From contig NZ_AP014648.1 in the NCBI RefSeq assembly GCF_000828475.1, forward strand, positions 434,001-498,000: 64,000 nt of DNA. Reading direction: 5' to 3'. Every line of letters begins with the position of its first letter. Position 1 is the stretch's first letter. Of this stretch, positions 8,315 through 17,064 are shown piece after piece. Source of the stretch: Methyloceanibacter caenitepidi. Lineage in GTDB: Bacteria; Pseudomonadota; Alphaproteobacteria; Rhizobiales; Methyloligellaceae. Made by a program: the position numbers and the translations under genes. Under the pieces are notes generated by a model. That model worked only from the letters and a program-made list of their open reading frames with translations. It had not been told where the DNA came from and searched no databases.

Positions 8315-9835
8315 TTATGTAACCTCGGTGTGGTCGAGTATTCCGGGTGCGGCGGCTTTGGTCTTCGCCAGTGCGGCGGTGACGGGAATGACGATCTTCA
8401 GCAGCGTACCTTTCGACGACACGTTCTCGATCTGCCAGGTGCCGGACAGGGCATGCACGCGTTCGCGCATAGCCGTCAGTCCGAAGCCGAGAGAGGTGCC
8501 GGGCGGAACGCCTTTGCCGTCGTCTTGAATAAGAAGGTGCAAGAGCCTGGCGCCGCGCTTGGGACGCTTGTCGAACAGGTCGACACGAATGGCCCGCGCG
8601 TTGCCATGCCGGATCGCGTTGGTCACGCCTTCCTGAATACAGCGGTACACGGTCAGGTCGACCAACTCACCGTAGCGCTCGCCCCGCGTCCGCAAGGAGG
8701 GGGTGATGTCCACGTGCGGATACCGGTTCTGGAGTTCCCCGATAAGATCGCGTGCCAATTCCGACAGAGCCACGTGATCGACCGCGACCGGGCGCAACTT
8801 CTTCAGCATGACTCGGTTCATGTGCTTGAGCCGGTCGGTGATATTCAGGATCTCGGTCAGATGCTCGCCGAGCTCGACGGAAGACCGTTCCGTCGGCTGT
8901 TCGAGCAGCCGTTGCGCCGACATGGTGTTCGCCATGATTCCGAACAGACACGGGCTCGCCTCGTCATGCAGCTCGTTGGCGATCTCGCGCCGCTCCTCTT
9001 CCTGAACGGTGACGAGCTGGCCGTACAGCCGCCCATTCTCCGAGCGCGTGCGCCCCAGCGTTGCCGCGAGACGGTTGAAGCTCGATGCGATCGCGCCGAG
9101 CTCCGTGACACGCGGCGGGGTAAGGCGTGTGCCGTAATCGCCGTCTTCGAGCCGTGACAAGCCCTTCGCGACGTGCGCCATCGGATCGAGCAGGCGTCCC
9201 AAAACGACATAGAGCGTGGCCAGCACAAGGATGTTGATCAGGCCGACGACGGGGCCGAGGGCGGTCAAGTCCGCCCAAACCTCCGCGACTTCGTCGGAGG
9301 GTTCGCCGGCGATCACAACAGTGCCGAGATCCCAGGTGCGTGGGCCGTCGAGAACCGGCATCTCGACCATGACGATGGAGCCGGCCGTCTTGGCCGAGTG
9401 GATTACACTGACGGTACTCGGCGCGACGTCGGGCGCAACGAGGGCTTCGAACCAGCGCGGCGCGGGCGGCGGCAGTGCGGGATCGCGCCTTGCGCTCGGC
9501 GCAGGCGATAGCTGCACCAGGGCGCCGGTCGCATCGGCCATATAGATGCGTACGTGACGAAGCTTGCCGATGCGAAGCCGGCTCGACAGCTGGTCCACGT
9601 TCTTGGAGATATCCTCAGGGCGCGTATTCGGCGACAGCGACTGGATGGCGACCCGCACGAAATTCTTGGCCAGATCGACCGAGGCGTCCATTTCGACGCG
9701 CGTCGCCTTGTGCGCATTCGCGACGAAGATCACGCCCACGATCACGAGCGCGATGACATTGATGATGCCGATGGCGATCATGAGCTGGACGCGGATGGTC
9801 CGGTCGTACCAGATCGCATTCAGTAGCTTAGCCAT
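8315..9835 (-). CDS. Sensor histidine kinase of the NarX/DegS (HisKA_3) type, MoxY-like
   Basis: A 506-residue membrane kinase. Numbered from the ATG at 9835, membrane segments are near 16-40 and 194-218 and enclose a periplasmic sensor region. A HAMP domain follows, then the dimerisation box with phospho-accepting His290 in EIANELHDEASP, and a HATPase domain ending with DDGKGVPPGTSLGFGLTAMRERV. A GTG at 9847 would add four residues. Its start overlaps the end of the lipoprotein gene and its stop abuts the response regulator, giving a three-gene leftward operon. Position next to mxaF suggests it senses a signal tied to methanol oxidation; the ligand is unknown. Confidence 0.9.
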   Translation of the reverse strand: MAKLLNAIWYDRTIRVQLMIAIGIINVIALVIVGVIFVANAHKATRVEMDASVDLAKNFVRVAIQSLSPNTRPEDISKNVDQLSSRLRIGKLRHVRIYMADATGALVQLSPAPSARRDPALPPPAPRWFEALVAPDVAPSTVSVIHSAKTAGSIVMVEMPVLDGPRTWDLGTVVIAGEPSDEVAEVWADLTALGPVVGLINILVLATLYVVLGRLLDPMAHVAKGLSRLEDGDYGTRLTPPRVTELGAIASSFNRLAATLGRTRSENGRLYGQLVTVQEEERREIANELHDEASPCLFGIMANTMSAQRLLEQPTERSSVELGEHLTEILNITDRLKHMNRVMLKKLRPVAVDHVALSELARDLIGELQNRYPHVDITPSLRTRGERYGELVDLTVYRCIQEGVTNAIRHGNARAIRVDLFDKRPKRGARLLHLLIQDDGKGVPPGTSLGFGLTAMRERVHALSGTWQIENVSSKGTLLKIVIPVTAALAKTKAAAPGILDHTEVT

Positions 9836-10379
9836 GGCTTCGGTCACTCCCGGGTTCCCGCAAACTAAGGTCTTGCAAGCGTTCGACGGCGGCCTTGCGG
9901 CCGATGCCCTGCTGGCGAAGATTGAAGTATTGCTGGCACAGCGCGCCGAAGCCCTGGAGAGCGCCGGACGTTTCCGCGACGGGCAGCAGCGCCTCGATGA
10001 TCTCCGGGGCTGTCTCGTGGATGCCGCGTTTCGCGAGCATGCCCTCGAGCTGAACCGCGCGGTTGGCGATCATGCGCGGTTCGTCGCCAAATCGGTGCGC
10101 GGCAAGCCCGAGTTCCGTTCGCGCCGCTTCGACTCGTGGATCGTTCTGCGGCAGCTCTGTCTTCGCGGTACGGCTCGCCAGCCACTGTGCCGGCGTGATG
10201 GGCGATCCGGCGTCCAGCCAAGTGATCTGTGAATAGACGGAGCGTTCGTCCTCTTGCGGAACGGGCGTCCGCGTGGCCGTCGCGGACTTGTCGTCGCAGC
10301 CAGCCAGGCAAAGTGCCGTCAGCGCAACGAGCAAAAGGCGCGAACGGCGCGCGGCGACAGCGGGGAGCAAAGGGGACAT
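9828..10379 (-). CDS. Predicted lipoprotein coupled to the methanol-locus sensor kinase
   Basis: A 183-residue protein starting MSPLLPAVAARR with a lipoprotein signal ending LCLAGC (acceptor Cys28). The mature part is hydrophilic and mostly helical, with no motif I recognise. The start at 10379 is chosen because it places the signal peptide at the N-terminus. Its 3' end overlaps the kinase gene by 8 bases, so it is co-expressed with it. A periplasm-facing lipoprotein made with a sensor kinase could modulate signal input. It may be the counterpart of MoxZ, which accompanies MoxYX in Paracoccus, but I cannot confirm that from sequence. Confidence 0.75.
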   Translation of the reverse strand: MSPLLPAVAARRSRLLLVALTALCLAGCDDKSATATRTPVPQEDERSVYSQITWLDAGSPITPAQWLASRTAKTELPQNDPRVEAARTELGLAAHRFGDEPRMIANRAVQLEGMLAKRGIHETAPEIIEALLPVAETSGALQGFGALCQQYFNLRQQGIGRKAAVERLQDLSLREPGSDRSHG

Positions 10380-10946
10380 GTGGGTGTCGGCTCTCGAATT
10401 ATTCGGCAAGATGCCTGGGCCGCACGCGCTCCGCGCGCGCTCTCTCGGCGGCATCTACTCGGCAGCAATAATGTCACCGAGTTTCTTGCCACCGTTGACC
10501 AATCGGTCTGCTCGCTTTTCCCGAAAATTTGCTTCCTCCTGCCGCTGCCCGAAGCGAATTCGTCAATCGCTGCCGGGAGGAAACGCACGGCTGTCCCACC
10601 ACTAATCCAAACGTCTGAGATGAAGTTGCGCCCTTCGGTTTCGAGCAATGCTCCAGAGGCGTTTCTGGGAATAGGCCCAAAGACGTTTCAGCGGGCGCGG
10701 CCCTAGACTTCGTCCACCGCTAGGGATGTGGGCGCCCTGTGGAAGCAAGCCGCTCACGTCTCCTGACATGGCCAGACTTCAACACGTGGTTTGAACATTT
10801 GGCTTGGCGGCTGCGTGAAGCGCCGACGGCATCGTTCGCCCGAGGTGTTGTCGCGCAGAAACCGAGCGGAGAGGACGAGGTCCCTCGATCATGAGGGCTC
10901 TTGGACGTCTTCGTCATAATGGGAGCGAAAACGCGAGGGTTCGCAT
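10380..10946. promoter_or_regulatory. Divergent control region upstream of mxaF with repeated ACGTCT sites
   Basis: A 567-base region without a credible gene, between the leftward lipoprotein-kinase-regulator operon and mxaF. The hexamer ACGTCT occurs four times: 10611-10616, 10682-10687 (as AGACGT), 10756-10761 and 10905-10910. The first two are part of a longer inverted pair, AAACGTCT (10609-10616) and AGACGTTT (10681-10688). Spacings are about 71, 74 and 149 bases, roughly multiples of seven helical turns. Chance would give about 0.3 copies in this length. They are candidate binding sites for the LuxR-type regulators; no -35/-10 pair could be assigned with confidence. Confidence 0.4.
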
Positions 10947-12854
10947 ATGAGGAGATTTCACAGTATCGGTGGGTATGTGTCGGCGTCATGCGTCGCGCTA
11001 GCCCTCGGTGGCTTTCTAGCAGGGGCCGCCAACGCCAACGATCGTCTGATCGAGATGGCGAAGAATCCAGAAAACTACGTCATGCCGGGTCTCGACTACA
11101 CGGCGGACAACTACAGTGAGATGGATCAGATCAACACGGGGAACGTTAAGGACCTCCGTGTGGCTTGGACTTTCTCGACGGGTTTGCTGAATGGTCACGA
11201 AGGCACGCCGCTCGTGGTCGATGGCGTGATGTACGTCAACAGCTCTTTCCCGAACAACGTCTATGCCCTGGACCTCAAGAATCCGGGCAAGATCAAATGG
11301 CAGTACAAGCCCAAGCAGGATCCCGCGGCCCGTGCCGTGGCGTGCTGCGACTTGGTCAATCGCGGTCTCGCCTACTGGCCGACCGACGATGCGAGCAAGA
11401 CGCCCAACCTCATCCTCTCGAACCAGCTCGACGGACATGTCGTCGCGCTGAATGCTGATACGGGTGAGATGTACTGGAAGGTCGAGAACTCCGACATCAA
11501 GGTCGGCTCGACGCTGACTGTCGCGCCTTATGTCGTCAAGGACATGGTCATCGTCGGGTCGTCGGGCGCCGAGCTCGGCGTTCGCGGCTATGCCACCGCC
11601 TACAACGTCAAGACCGGCGAGCAGGTCTGGCGCCGTTATGCCACGGGTCCCGACGCCGAAATCGGCATCGGCGACGACTTCAACAAGGATAACCCCCAAT
11701 ACGGTCAGAAGGGCCTCGGCCTTGCGACTTGGGAAGGCGATGCCTGGAAGATCGGCGGCGGCACCAACTGGGGTTGGTATGCCTACGATCCGTCCTTGGA
11801 CCTGATCTACTACGGCTCTGGCAACCCCTCGCCGTGGAACGAGACGATGCGTCCGGGCGACAACAAGTGGACCATGACCATCATGGCCCGCAACGCCGAC
11901 GACGGCATGCTCAAGTGGGGTTATCAGAAGACCCCGCATGACGAGTGGGACTACGCCGGCGTCAACGTGATGATGCTTTCCGATCAGAAGATCGATGGCA
12001 AAGACCTCAAGCTGGTCACCCATCCGGATCGGAACGGCATCATCTACACGCTGAACCGCGTGAACGGCGACCTTGTCCGTGCCGACTTCCTGGATGACAC
12101 CGTCAACGTTTGGACGCATGTCGACATGAAGACGGGTATTCCGGTTCGTAATCCGGAATACGGCACGCGCATGGACCACAAAGGCAAGGACATCTGCCCG
12201 TCGGCCATGGGCTACCACGACCAAGCCCACGACTCGTACGATCCGGAGCGGGGTCTCTTCTACCTCGCCATCAACCACATCTGCATGGATTGGGAGCCCT
12301 TCATGCTTCCCTACCGCGCCGGCCAGTTCTTTGTCGGTGCCACCCTGTCGATGTACCCGGGTCCGAAGGGCGACCGCGCCAACTATCTTGGTCTCGGTCA
12401 GGTCAAGGCCTACAGCGCGCCTGAAGGCAAGTACAAGTGGTCGGTCATGGAGCGCTTCGCCGCTTGGGGCGGTACGCTCGCGACCAAGGGCGGTGTGATG
12501 TTCTACCCGACCCTGGACGGCTACTTCAAAGCCCGCAACTCCGACACCGGCGAGCTTCTGTGGAAGTTCAAGATGCCATCTGGCGGTATCGGCTACCCGA
12601 TGACCTATGAGCACGACGGCACGCAGTATGTCGCAGTGTACTACGGCGTCGGCGGCTGGCCGGGCGTTGGCCTGGTGTTCGACCTCCAGGATCCGACTGC
12701 CGGTCTCGGTGCCGTGGGTGCGTTCCGCAACCTGCAGAACTGGACCCAGCAAGGCGGTGGCCTCCTGGTCTTCTCGCTGGACGGCAAAGGTCCGTATAGC
12801 GAGGACGTGAATCTCGACGAGTACTCGACCGAGATCATCACGGACGGAACCTAG
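10947..12854 (+). CDS. mxaF: PQQ-dependent methanol dehydrogenase large subunit MxaF (calcium type)
   Basis: A 635-residue periplasmic quinoprotein that oxidises methanol to formaldehyde and passes electrons to MxaG. A signal peptide ends AGAANA at residue 30. The vicinal disulfide Cys133-Cys134 that stacks on PQQ, the calcium ligands Glu209 and Asn293, and the catalytic base Asp335 in EWDYAGVN are visible. Residue 337 is Ala, the signature of calcium MxaF rather than lanthanide XoxF, which has Asp. Beta-propeller tryptophan-docking motifs recur throughout. It is first in mxaFJGI, with GAGGG shortly before the ATG. Upstream lies the region with repeated ACGTCT sites; a strong hairpin follows the stop. 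Confidence 0.98.
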   Translation: MRRFHSIGGYVSASCVALALGGFLAGAANANDRLIEMAKNPENYVMPGLDYTADNYSEMDQINTGNVKDLRVAWTFSTGLLNGHEGTPLVVDGVMYVNSSFPNNVYALDLKNPGKIKWQYKPKQDPAARAVACCDLVNRGLAYWPTDDASKTPNLILSNQLDGHVVALNADTGEMYWKVENSDIKVGSTLTVAPYVVKDMVIVGSSGAELGVRGYATAYNVKTGEQVWRRYATGPDAEIGIGDDFNKDNPQYGQKGLGLATWEGDAWKIGGGTNWGWYAYDPSLDLIYYGSGNPSPWNETMRPGDNKWTMTIMARNADDGMLKWGYQKTPHDEWDYAGVNVMMLSDQKIDGKDLKLVTHPDRNGIIYTLNRVNGDLVRADFLDDTVNVWTHVDMKTGIPVRNPEYGTRMDHKGKDICPSAMGYHDQAHDSYDPERGLFYLAINHICMDWEPFMLPYRAGQFFVGATLSMYPGPKGDRANYLGLGQVKAYSAPEGKYKWSVMERFAAWGGTLATKGGVMFYPTLDGYFKARNSDTGELLWKFKMPSGGIGYPMTYEHDGTQYVAVYYGVGGWPGVGLVFDLQDPTAGLGAVGAFRNLQNWTQQGGGLLVFSLDGKGPYSEDVNLDEYSTEIITDGT

Positions 12855-12863
12855 TCAGACGAA

Positions 12864-12902
12864 GGGTTCGCCAGGGCGCCTCGGTGCGTCCTGGCGAAAC
12901 CC
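12864..12902 (+). repeat. Long stem-loop between mxaF and mxaJ
   Basis: Bases 12864-12879 pair with 12886-12902 to form a 16-bp stem with one bulged A, one G-U pair and a six-base loop. No T-run follows, so it is not a standard terminator. A stem of this kind just behind a very highly expressed gene may protect mxaF mRNA from 3' exonucleases or reduce read-through into mxaJ. Confidence 0.7.
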
Positions 12903-13039
12903 GCTTCCCCCACGACATTGCGAGGGTCGACCAGGCCGCCTGATGGACGAGAGCGCGATCGGCATTCGCCGACCCGCCGTTGCCGCCGCGCCAAGCCGAA
13001 CCCTCCAAACGACAAGTCAGTCTGTAAGGACACAATGTG

Positions 13040-13924
13040 ATGGACAAGAAATTCGACTTCCTGAGTAAGGCGCTTCTGACGACCGCCGCCGCCATGGCCC
13101 TGTTCGCGGGGCCTGCCAATGCGGCGAGCGACGCAAAGAGCGACGAGGCTCCCTTGCGGGTCTGCGCCGGCGCCAACGAAAACCCCTACTCCCTGAAAAG
13201 CGAGGAAGGCTTCGAGAACCGCATCGCCAAGGTTCTCGGCGAGGCCATGGACCGAGACGTGGAATTCGTTTGGGAGGACCGGCCTGCGATCTACGTGGTG
13301 CGGGACCTCCTCGACAAGGACAAGTGCGACATCGTCATCGGTGTCGACACTGGCGATCCGCGTGTGCTCACCACCTCGCCGTACTATCGCGCCGGCTATG
13401 TCTTCGTGCAGCCCTCGAACTCCAAGCTCGAAATCGAGGCGTTCGACAGCGAGGATCTCGCCAAGGCGAAGAACGTTGGCTACGAGCCCGGCGGACCCGC
13501 CGAAGTGATGATGGTGAAGTACGGCCTGTTCAGTAAGAACTTCAACTACGTAAAGTCGCTGACCAACTTCAAGAGCTCCCGCAATCAGTATCTGCGCATC
13601 GACCCGGCCCTCATGGTGGGCAACGTGTCGTCCGGCAAGTCTGACGTTGCCATTGCGTTTGCACCGTCCGTGGCGCGCTACGTCAAGGAATCGGACGGGA
13701 AGCTCAAAATGACCGGCGTGCCGGACAACAATTTCCGCTTCGACGGCGAGCCGGTGCTGTTCCACTTCGATCAGTCCATGGGTGTGCGCAAGGACGACGA
13801 GAAGCTTCTCGCCGAGGTCGAAGAGGCCTTGGAGCGGGCCAAGCCGCAGATCCACGAGATTCTGATCGAGGAAGGCATCCCGGTCGAAGAACCCACGAAG
13901 CCGCCATCGGATACGAAGTCCTAG
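13040..13924 (+). CDS. mxaJ: Methanol oxidation periplasmic binding-type protein MxaJ
   Basis: A 294-residue protein with a signal peptide (cleavage near AGPANAAS) and a periplasmic solute-binding fold. The family features LRVCAGANENPYS, DKCDIVIGVDTGDPRVLTTSPYYRAGYVFV and a Pro-rich acidic C-terminus are present. MxaJ is needed for active methanol dehydrogenase and is thought to help assemble it. ATG at 13040 is preferred: AAGGA lies nine bases upstream; the GTG at 13037 is an alternative. It sits 185 bases after mxaF, behind the stem-loop, and is followed by mxaG. Confidence 0.95.
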   Translation: MDKKFDFLSKALLTTAAAMALFAGPANAASDAKSDEAPLRVCAGANENPYSLKSEEGFENRIAKVLGEAMDRDVEFVWEDRPAIYVVRDLLDKDKCDIVIGVDTGDPRVLTTSPYYRAGYVFVQPSNSKLEIEAFDSEDLAKAKNVGYEPGGPAEVMMVKYGLFSKNFNYVKSLTNFKSSRNQYLRIDPALMVGNVSSGKSDVAIAFAPSVARYVKESDGKLKMTGVPDNNFRFDGEPVLFHFDQSMGVRKDDEKLLAEVEEALERAKPQIHEILIEEGIPVEEPTKPPSDTKS

Positions 13925-14001
13925 GACATGGCATGCGGGCGTCTGGGCGCCACCCATAAAGAAGACTTGAGAAAGAAGAATCGAGAAGGAAGCGAAACGT
14001 A

Positions 14002-14625
14002 ATGAGGCAGGGTTTTAAGTTTGCAGCCGTGGTGGCCGCGCTTTCGTTGATTCCGCTGATGGCTCTCGCCCAGCAGATTCAACTGGTTCACACGATCACC
14101 GGCATGCCGCTCGATCTCAGCCTGTCGCCGGAGGAAGGGCGAGACACGCCGGCTGTGAAGGAGTTCATGAAGACCGGCCACAATCCGTACAACGGCGTTG
14201 AGAGCTGTATGCACGAGGCCGAGGAAGTGTTCCTCACAGCGTGCTCGGGTTGTCACGGCCATATCGGCGAAGGCAAGCTCGGCCCCGGTCTCAACGACGA
14301 CTACTGGACCTATCCGAAGAACCAGACCGACAAAGGTCTGTTCGAGACGATCTATGGCGGCGCCCGCAGCATGATGGGACCGCAAGCATCCGCCAGAACA
14401 ATGGACGAGATCCTGCTGGTGATCGCCTGGGTCCGCCATCTGTACAAAGGGGACGTGGAGGGCGCCGTCTGGCTCACCGATGAGCAGAAGGCCAACTTCG
14501 TTCCCTTCGACCCAGAACACCACAAGCCTGAAGCCGAAGAATTGGTTTGCGAGATTCCCGCGCAAACGGCCGCAGTAGGTGCGGACAGCGCGGAGAAGAA
14601 GACGGAAACACCGTCGGAAAACTAG
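14002..14625 (+). CDS. mxaG: Cytochrome cL, electron acceptor of methanol dehydrogenase (MxaG)
   Basis: A 207-residue periplasmic c-type cytochrome. A signal peptide ends ALA near residue 23. The heme-binding CxxCH is Cys81-Ser-Gly-Cys84-His85, and the axial methionine is probably Met124 or Met125 in GARSMMGPQA. It accepts electrons one at a time from reduced PQQ in MxaFI and passes them to a class I cytochrome c. The acidic C-terminal tail is typical. It lies between mxaJ and mxaI in the usual order. It may also serve XoxF, since no cytochrome accompanies xoxF here. Confidence 0.97.
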   Translation: MRQGFKFAAVVAALSLIPLMALAQQIQLVHTITGMPLDLSLSPEEGRDTPAVKEFMKTGHNPYNGVESCMHEAEEVFLTACSGCHGHIGEGKLGPGLNDDYWTYPKNQTDKGLFETIYGGARSMMGPQASARTMDEILLVIAWVRHLYKGDVEGAVWLTDEQKANFVPFDPEHHKPEAEELVCEIPAQTAAVGADSAEKKTETPSEN

Positions 14626-14650
14626 CGACTGAGCACGGAGGAACTGACCC

Positions 14651-14947
14651 ATGAAGAAGACACTACGTATTACAGGCGCGGCGCTTGCGGGCGCTGTTGC
14701 GCTTGCCATGACGGCCGGAAGCGCTCTGGCCTATGACGGCACCAACTGCAAGGCCCCCGGTAATTGCTGGGAGCCCAAGCCGGGCTACCCGGAGAAAGTC
14801 AAGGGATCCAAGTACGATCCGAAGCACGACCCGAAGGAACTCGCAAAACAAAGCGAGTCCATCAAGGAAATGGAAGCGCGCAACGCCAAGCGCTCCGCGC
14901 ACTTCAAAGAGACCGGCAAGTGGGTCTACGACGTTTCCAAACTCTAG
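14651..14947 (+). CDS. mxaI: Methanol dehydrogenase small subunit MxaI
   Basis: A 98-residue precursor: signal peptide ending GSALA at about residue 27, then a short lysine-rich mature chain beginning YDGTNCKAPGNCWEPKPGYP, the hallmark of the beta subunit. Two cysteines (in NCKAPGNC) form its known disulfide. It wraps around MxaF in the alpha2beta2 enzyme; its catalytic role is unclear. A ribosome site GGAGGA stands about eight bases before the ATG. It is the last gene before a strong terminator, which separates the structural genes from the accessory genes. Confidence 0.98.
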   Translation: MKKTLRITGAALAGAVALAMTAGSALAYDGTNCKAPGNCWEPKPGYPEKVKGSKYDPKHDPKELAKQSESIKEMEARNAKRSAHFKETGKWVYDVSKL

Positions 14948-15011
14948 CTCTGTCCTGCTTCTCCCAGAGCTAACCCTCGGAACAGGGCGTCCATCACTGT
15001 TTTTCGGGGGC

Positions 15012-15041
15012 GGGGTGCAGCCAAGGGCTGCACCCCCTTTT
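15012..15041 (+). terminator. Strong intrinsic terminator after mxaI
   Basis: A perfect 11-bp stem (15012-15022 with 15026-15036), a three-base loop AAG, then CTTTT. It lies 65 bases after the mxaI stop and 78 bases before the mxaR start. It should stop most transcripts after mxaFJGI and so keep the accessory genes at lower expression, by read-through or by a separate promoter. Confidence 0.85.
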
Positions 15042-15118
15042 GTCTTCGACAACTCGGACGGCGTGCCGCGCGCCTGCACTTGAGTGACAGCGGCACAACG
15101 CAAGAGGGGGGCATTGCT

Positions 15119-16177
15119 ATGACAGGTCTTGCTGGGCCGCACGCGGACTCCGTCAGCCGGGACCAAAAAATCGATCTTGCCAATTGGCGCGACCGCGCCT
15201 TGGCGTTCGAGGGCGTCCTTCGAAACACCATTATCGGACAGGACCGTGTCCTTCGTCTGCTGACGATCGCGATCTTTGCGCGCGGCCACGTGCTGCTGGA
15301 AGGGGATGTCGGCGTCGGCAAGACAACGTTACTGCGCGCTGCAACGCGCGCGCTCGGCGGTGCGTTTGAACGTGTCGAGGGCACGATCGACCTCATGCCT
15401 GCGGACCTGATCTATCACACATATCTCGACGAGGACGGACGGCCGCGCGTCGATCCGGGCCCGGTTTTGCGCCAGGGCGGCGATCTTACGGTCTTCTTCT
15501 TCAACGAGATCAACCGTGCCCGTCCTCAGGTTCATTCATTGCTGCTGCGGCTCATGGCCGAGCGTAGCGTGACGGCGTTCAATCGCGAGTATTCCTTCCC
15601 GCACCTGCTGGTGTTCGCTGACCGCAACAGGATCGAGCGCGAGGAGACGTTCGAGTTGCCAGCCGCCGCACGCGACCGGTTCTTCATGGAAATCTCCATG
15701 GAGACTCCGAAGGACCGTGAGACCAGCCGCGCTCTGGCCTTCGACCGTCGGTTCTACGATGCGGATGCGCTGGTGCAATCGGTCACGGGGGAGGTCCTCG
15801 ACCACAGCCAGTTGAACGATGTGGCGCGTGGCGTGCAGTCGGAGATCCAGACCAGCGAGGCCCTCGAGAGATACACGCTCGATCTGTGGTCTGCCATTCG
15901 TGATCCCGTATCCGCCGGAATTGAAATCAGAGGTGTCGATATGTCCCGACTCGTCCAGGGTGGCGCGTCACCGCGCGGCATCGCCTATCTGGTGCGCGGC
16001 GCCCGTGTCGAAGCCTGGCTCAATGGGCGCGACATGGTGGTCCCGGAAGACATCCGATCCTTGTTCCCTGAGATCATGTCGCATCGCGTCTTTCTGGATC
16101 CGATCTACGAGCTCCGCCGCGAAGCCCTGGTCGGAGCGTTGTTCGCGGAGGTCTTTGCGAAGGTGCCGGCCCCATGA
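15119..16177 (+). CDS. mxaR: MoxR-type AAA+ ATPase MxaR
   Basis: A 352-residue MoxR-family AAA+ chaperone ATPase. Walker A is GDVGVGKTT and Walker B VFFFNEINRARP, with AADRNRIE-like sensor region LLVFADRNRIE. MoxR ATPases work with von Willebrand factor A proteins; here the partners MxaS, MxaC and MxaL follow directly, and the set is needed to activate methanol dehydrogenase, in part by metal insertion. ATG 15119 is preferred because AAGAGGGGGG stands about eight bases upstream; a TTG at 15080 would extend it. It opens an unbroken chain of overlapping genes down to mxaD. Confidence 0.95.
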   Translation: MTGLAGPHADSVSRDQKIDLANWRDRALAFEGVLRNTIIGQDRVLRLLTIAIFARGHVLLEGDVGVGKTTLLRAATRALGGAFERVEGTIDLMPADLIYHTYLDEDGRPRVDPGPVLRQGGDLTVFFFNEINRARPQVHSLLLRLMAERSVTAFNREYSFPHLLVFADRNRIEREETFELPAAARDRFFMEISMETPKDRETSRALAFDRRFYDADALVQSVTGEVLDHSQLNDVARGVQSEIQTSEALERYTLDLWSAIRDPVSAGIEIRGVDMSRLVQGGASPRGIAYLVRGARVEAWLNGRDMVVPEDIRSLFPEIMSHRVFLDPIYELRREALVGALFAEVFAKVPAP

Positions 16178-17064
16178 GCATGGCTTCTCAAGAAGTCAGT
16201 TCAGCTATTGACGTGCCTTACCGGCTGGCTTGGCGCGCGGCCGGCGTTCGCATCGGCGCCCATCAAGGAAAACTGGAGGGCGCCGGCGGACTGTTCAAGG
16301 ACCACGAACTTCTCATTCGCACCAAAGACCCGCGCCGTATCGACCTGCGGGTGTCGCTTCGCGATCCGTTCGGAAACCTCTACGCCAAGCGGTTTTCGCA
16401 GAGAAGCGCCATCACCGTTTATGCGCTCGTGGACCTGTCGGCCTCCATGACATTCGTCGGAGAGGCGTGCATCGTCGACGTCGCCGCTGATCTATGCGCG
16501 GCGCTGGCCGGATCTGCGCGGCGCGTCGGCGATGCGTTCGGTCTCATCGGTGCCAATCGCCGTATCGTCCCGACGTGCTTCTGGCCAGCGACTGCCTCTC
16601 GCGGCGCCGAGGCGGAGATGCTGACCAATCTACGCGACTTCGAGCCCGCCGGGCAGGGGGACTTCGGTGCGAGCGCTGAGGGTCTTGTCGATGCCGCCGC
16701 GATCATCGCCGGACGCCGCAAGCTGGTGTTTCTCATCTCCGACTTCCTCATGCCGGGCGAGACGATCGAGGCCATCTTCGAGGCCCTGGCTGGCCACGAT
16801 GTTATTCCGATCGTGTTGCGCGATCCCCGCGAGCTGGAGGACCTGCCGCGCTACGGCCTCGTGTCGTTCGCCGATCTCGAAACGGGTCGCCGGCGTCTGT
16901 ACGTGATGCGGCCCGCCTTGCGGGCGGCGCTGGTCGCCGATGCCGCGGTGCGGTCCAAACGCCTGCGCTCGGTCGCCATGCTTTACGGCCGTCCGCCGTT
17001 CGAGAGTGTCGGCAAGATCGATTGGGACAGGTTCGGCGCCTATCTCATGGGTGAGACCGGATGA
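16174..17064 (+). CDS. mxaS: Methanol oxidation protein MxaS (DUF58 family)
   Basis: A 296-residue cytoplasmic protein of the DUF58 family, which carries a degenerate von Willebrand A domain. The segment VYALVDLSASM (about residues 84-94) has the D-x-S-x-S metal-site pattern, and IVLRDPRELEDLP near residue 220 is characteristic of the family. DUF58 proteins pair with MoxR ATPases, and the ATGA overlap with mxaR agrees with joint action. It is needed for assembly of active MxaFI in other methylotrophs. Confidence 0.93.
   Translation: MSMASQEVSSAIDVPYRLAWRAAGVRIGAHQGKLEGAGGLFKDHELLIRTKDPRRIDLRVSLRDPFGNLYAKRFSQRSAITVYALVDLSASMTFVGEACIVDVAADLCAALAGSARRVGDAFGLIGANRRIVPTCFWPATASRGAEAEMLTNLRDFEPAGQGDFGASAEGLVDAAAIIAGRRKLVFLISDFLMPGETIEAIFEALAGHDVIPIVLRDPRELEDLPRYGLVSFADLETGRRRLYVMRPALRAALVADAAVRSKRLRSVAMLYGRPPFESVGKIDWDRFGAYLMGETG

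Noticed and set aside
10720..10989. Possible 89-codon gene on the minus strand in the mxaF upstream region
   Set aside because: Composition is unlike a protein, it overlaps the mxaF start, and no ribosome site or family supports it.
11016..12752. Long open frame (578 codons) opposite mxaF, and similar ones opposite xoxF (25803-27485), dnaK (35702-37663) and hrcA/olsB (39416-41518)
   Set aside because: They are mirror frames of high-GC genes with strong third-position bias; the proteins have no recognisable domains and the opposite-strand genes are certain.
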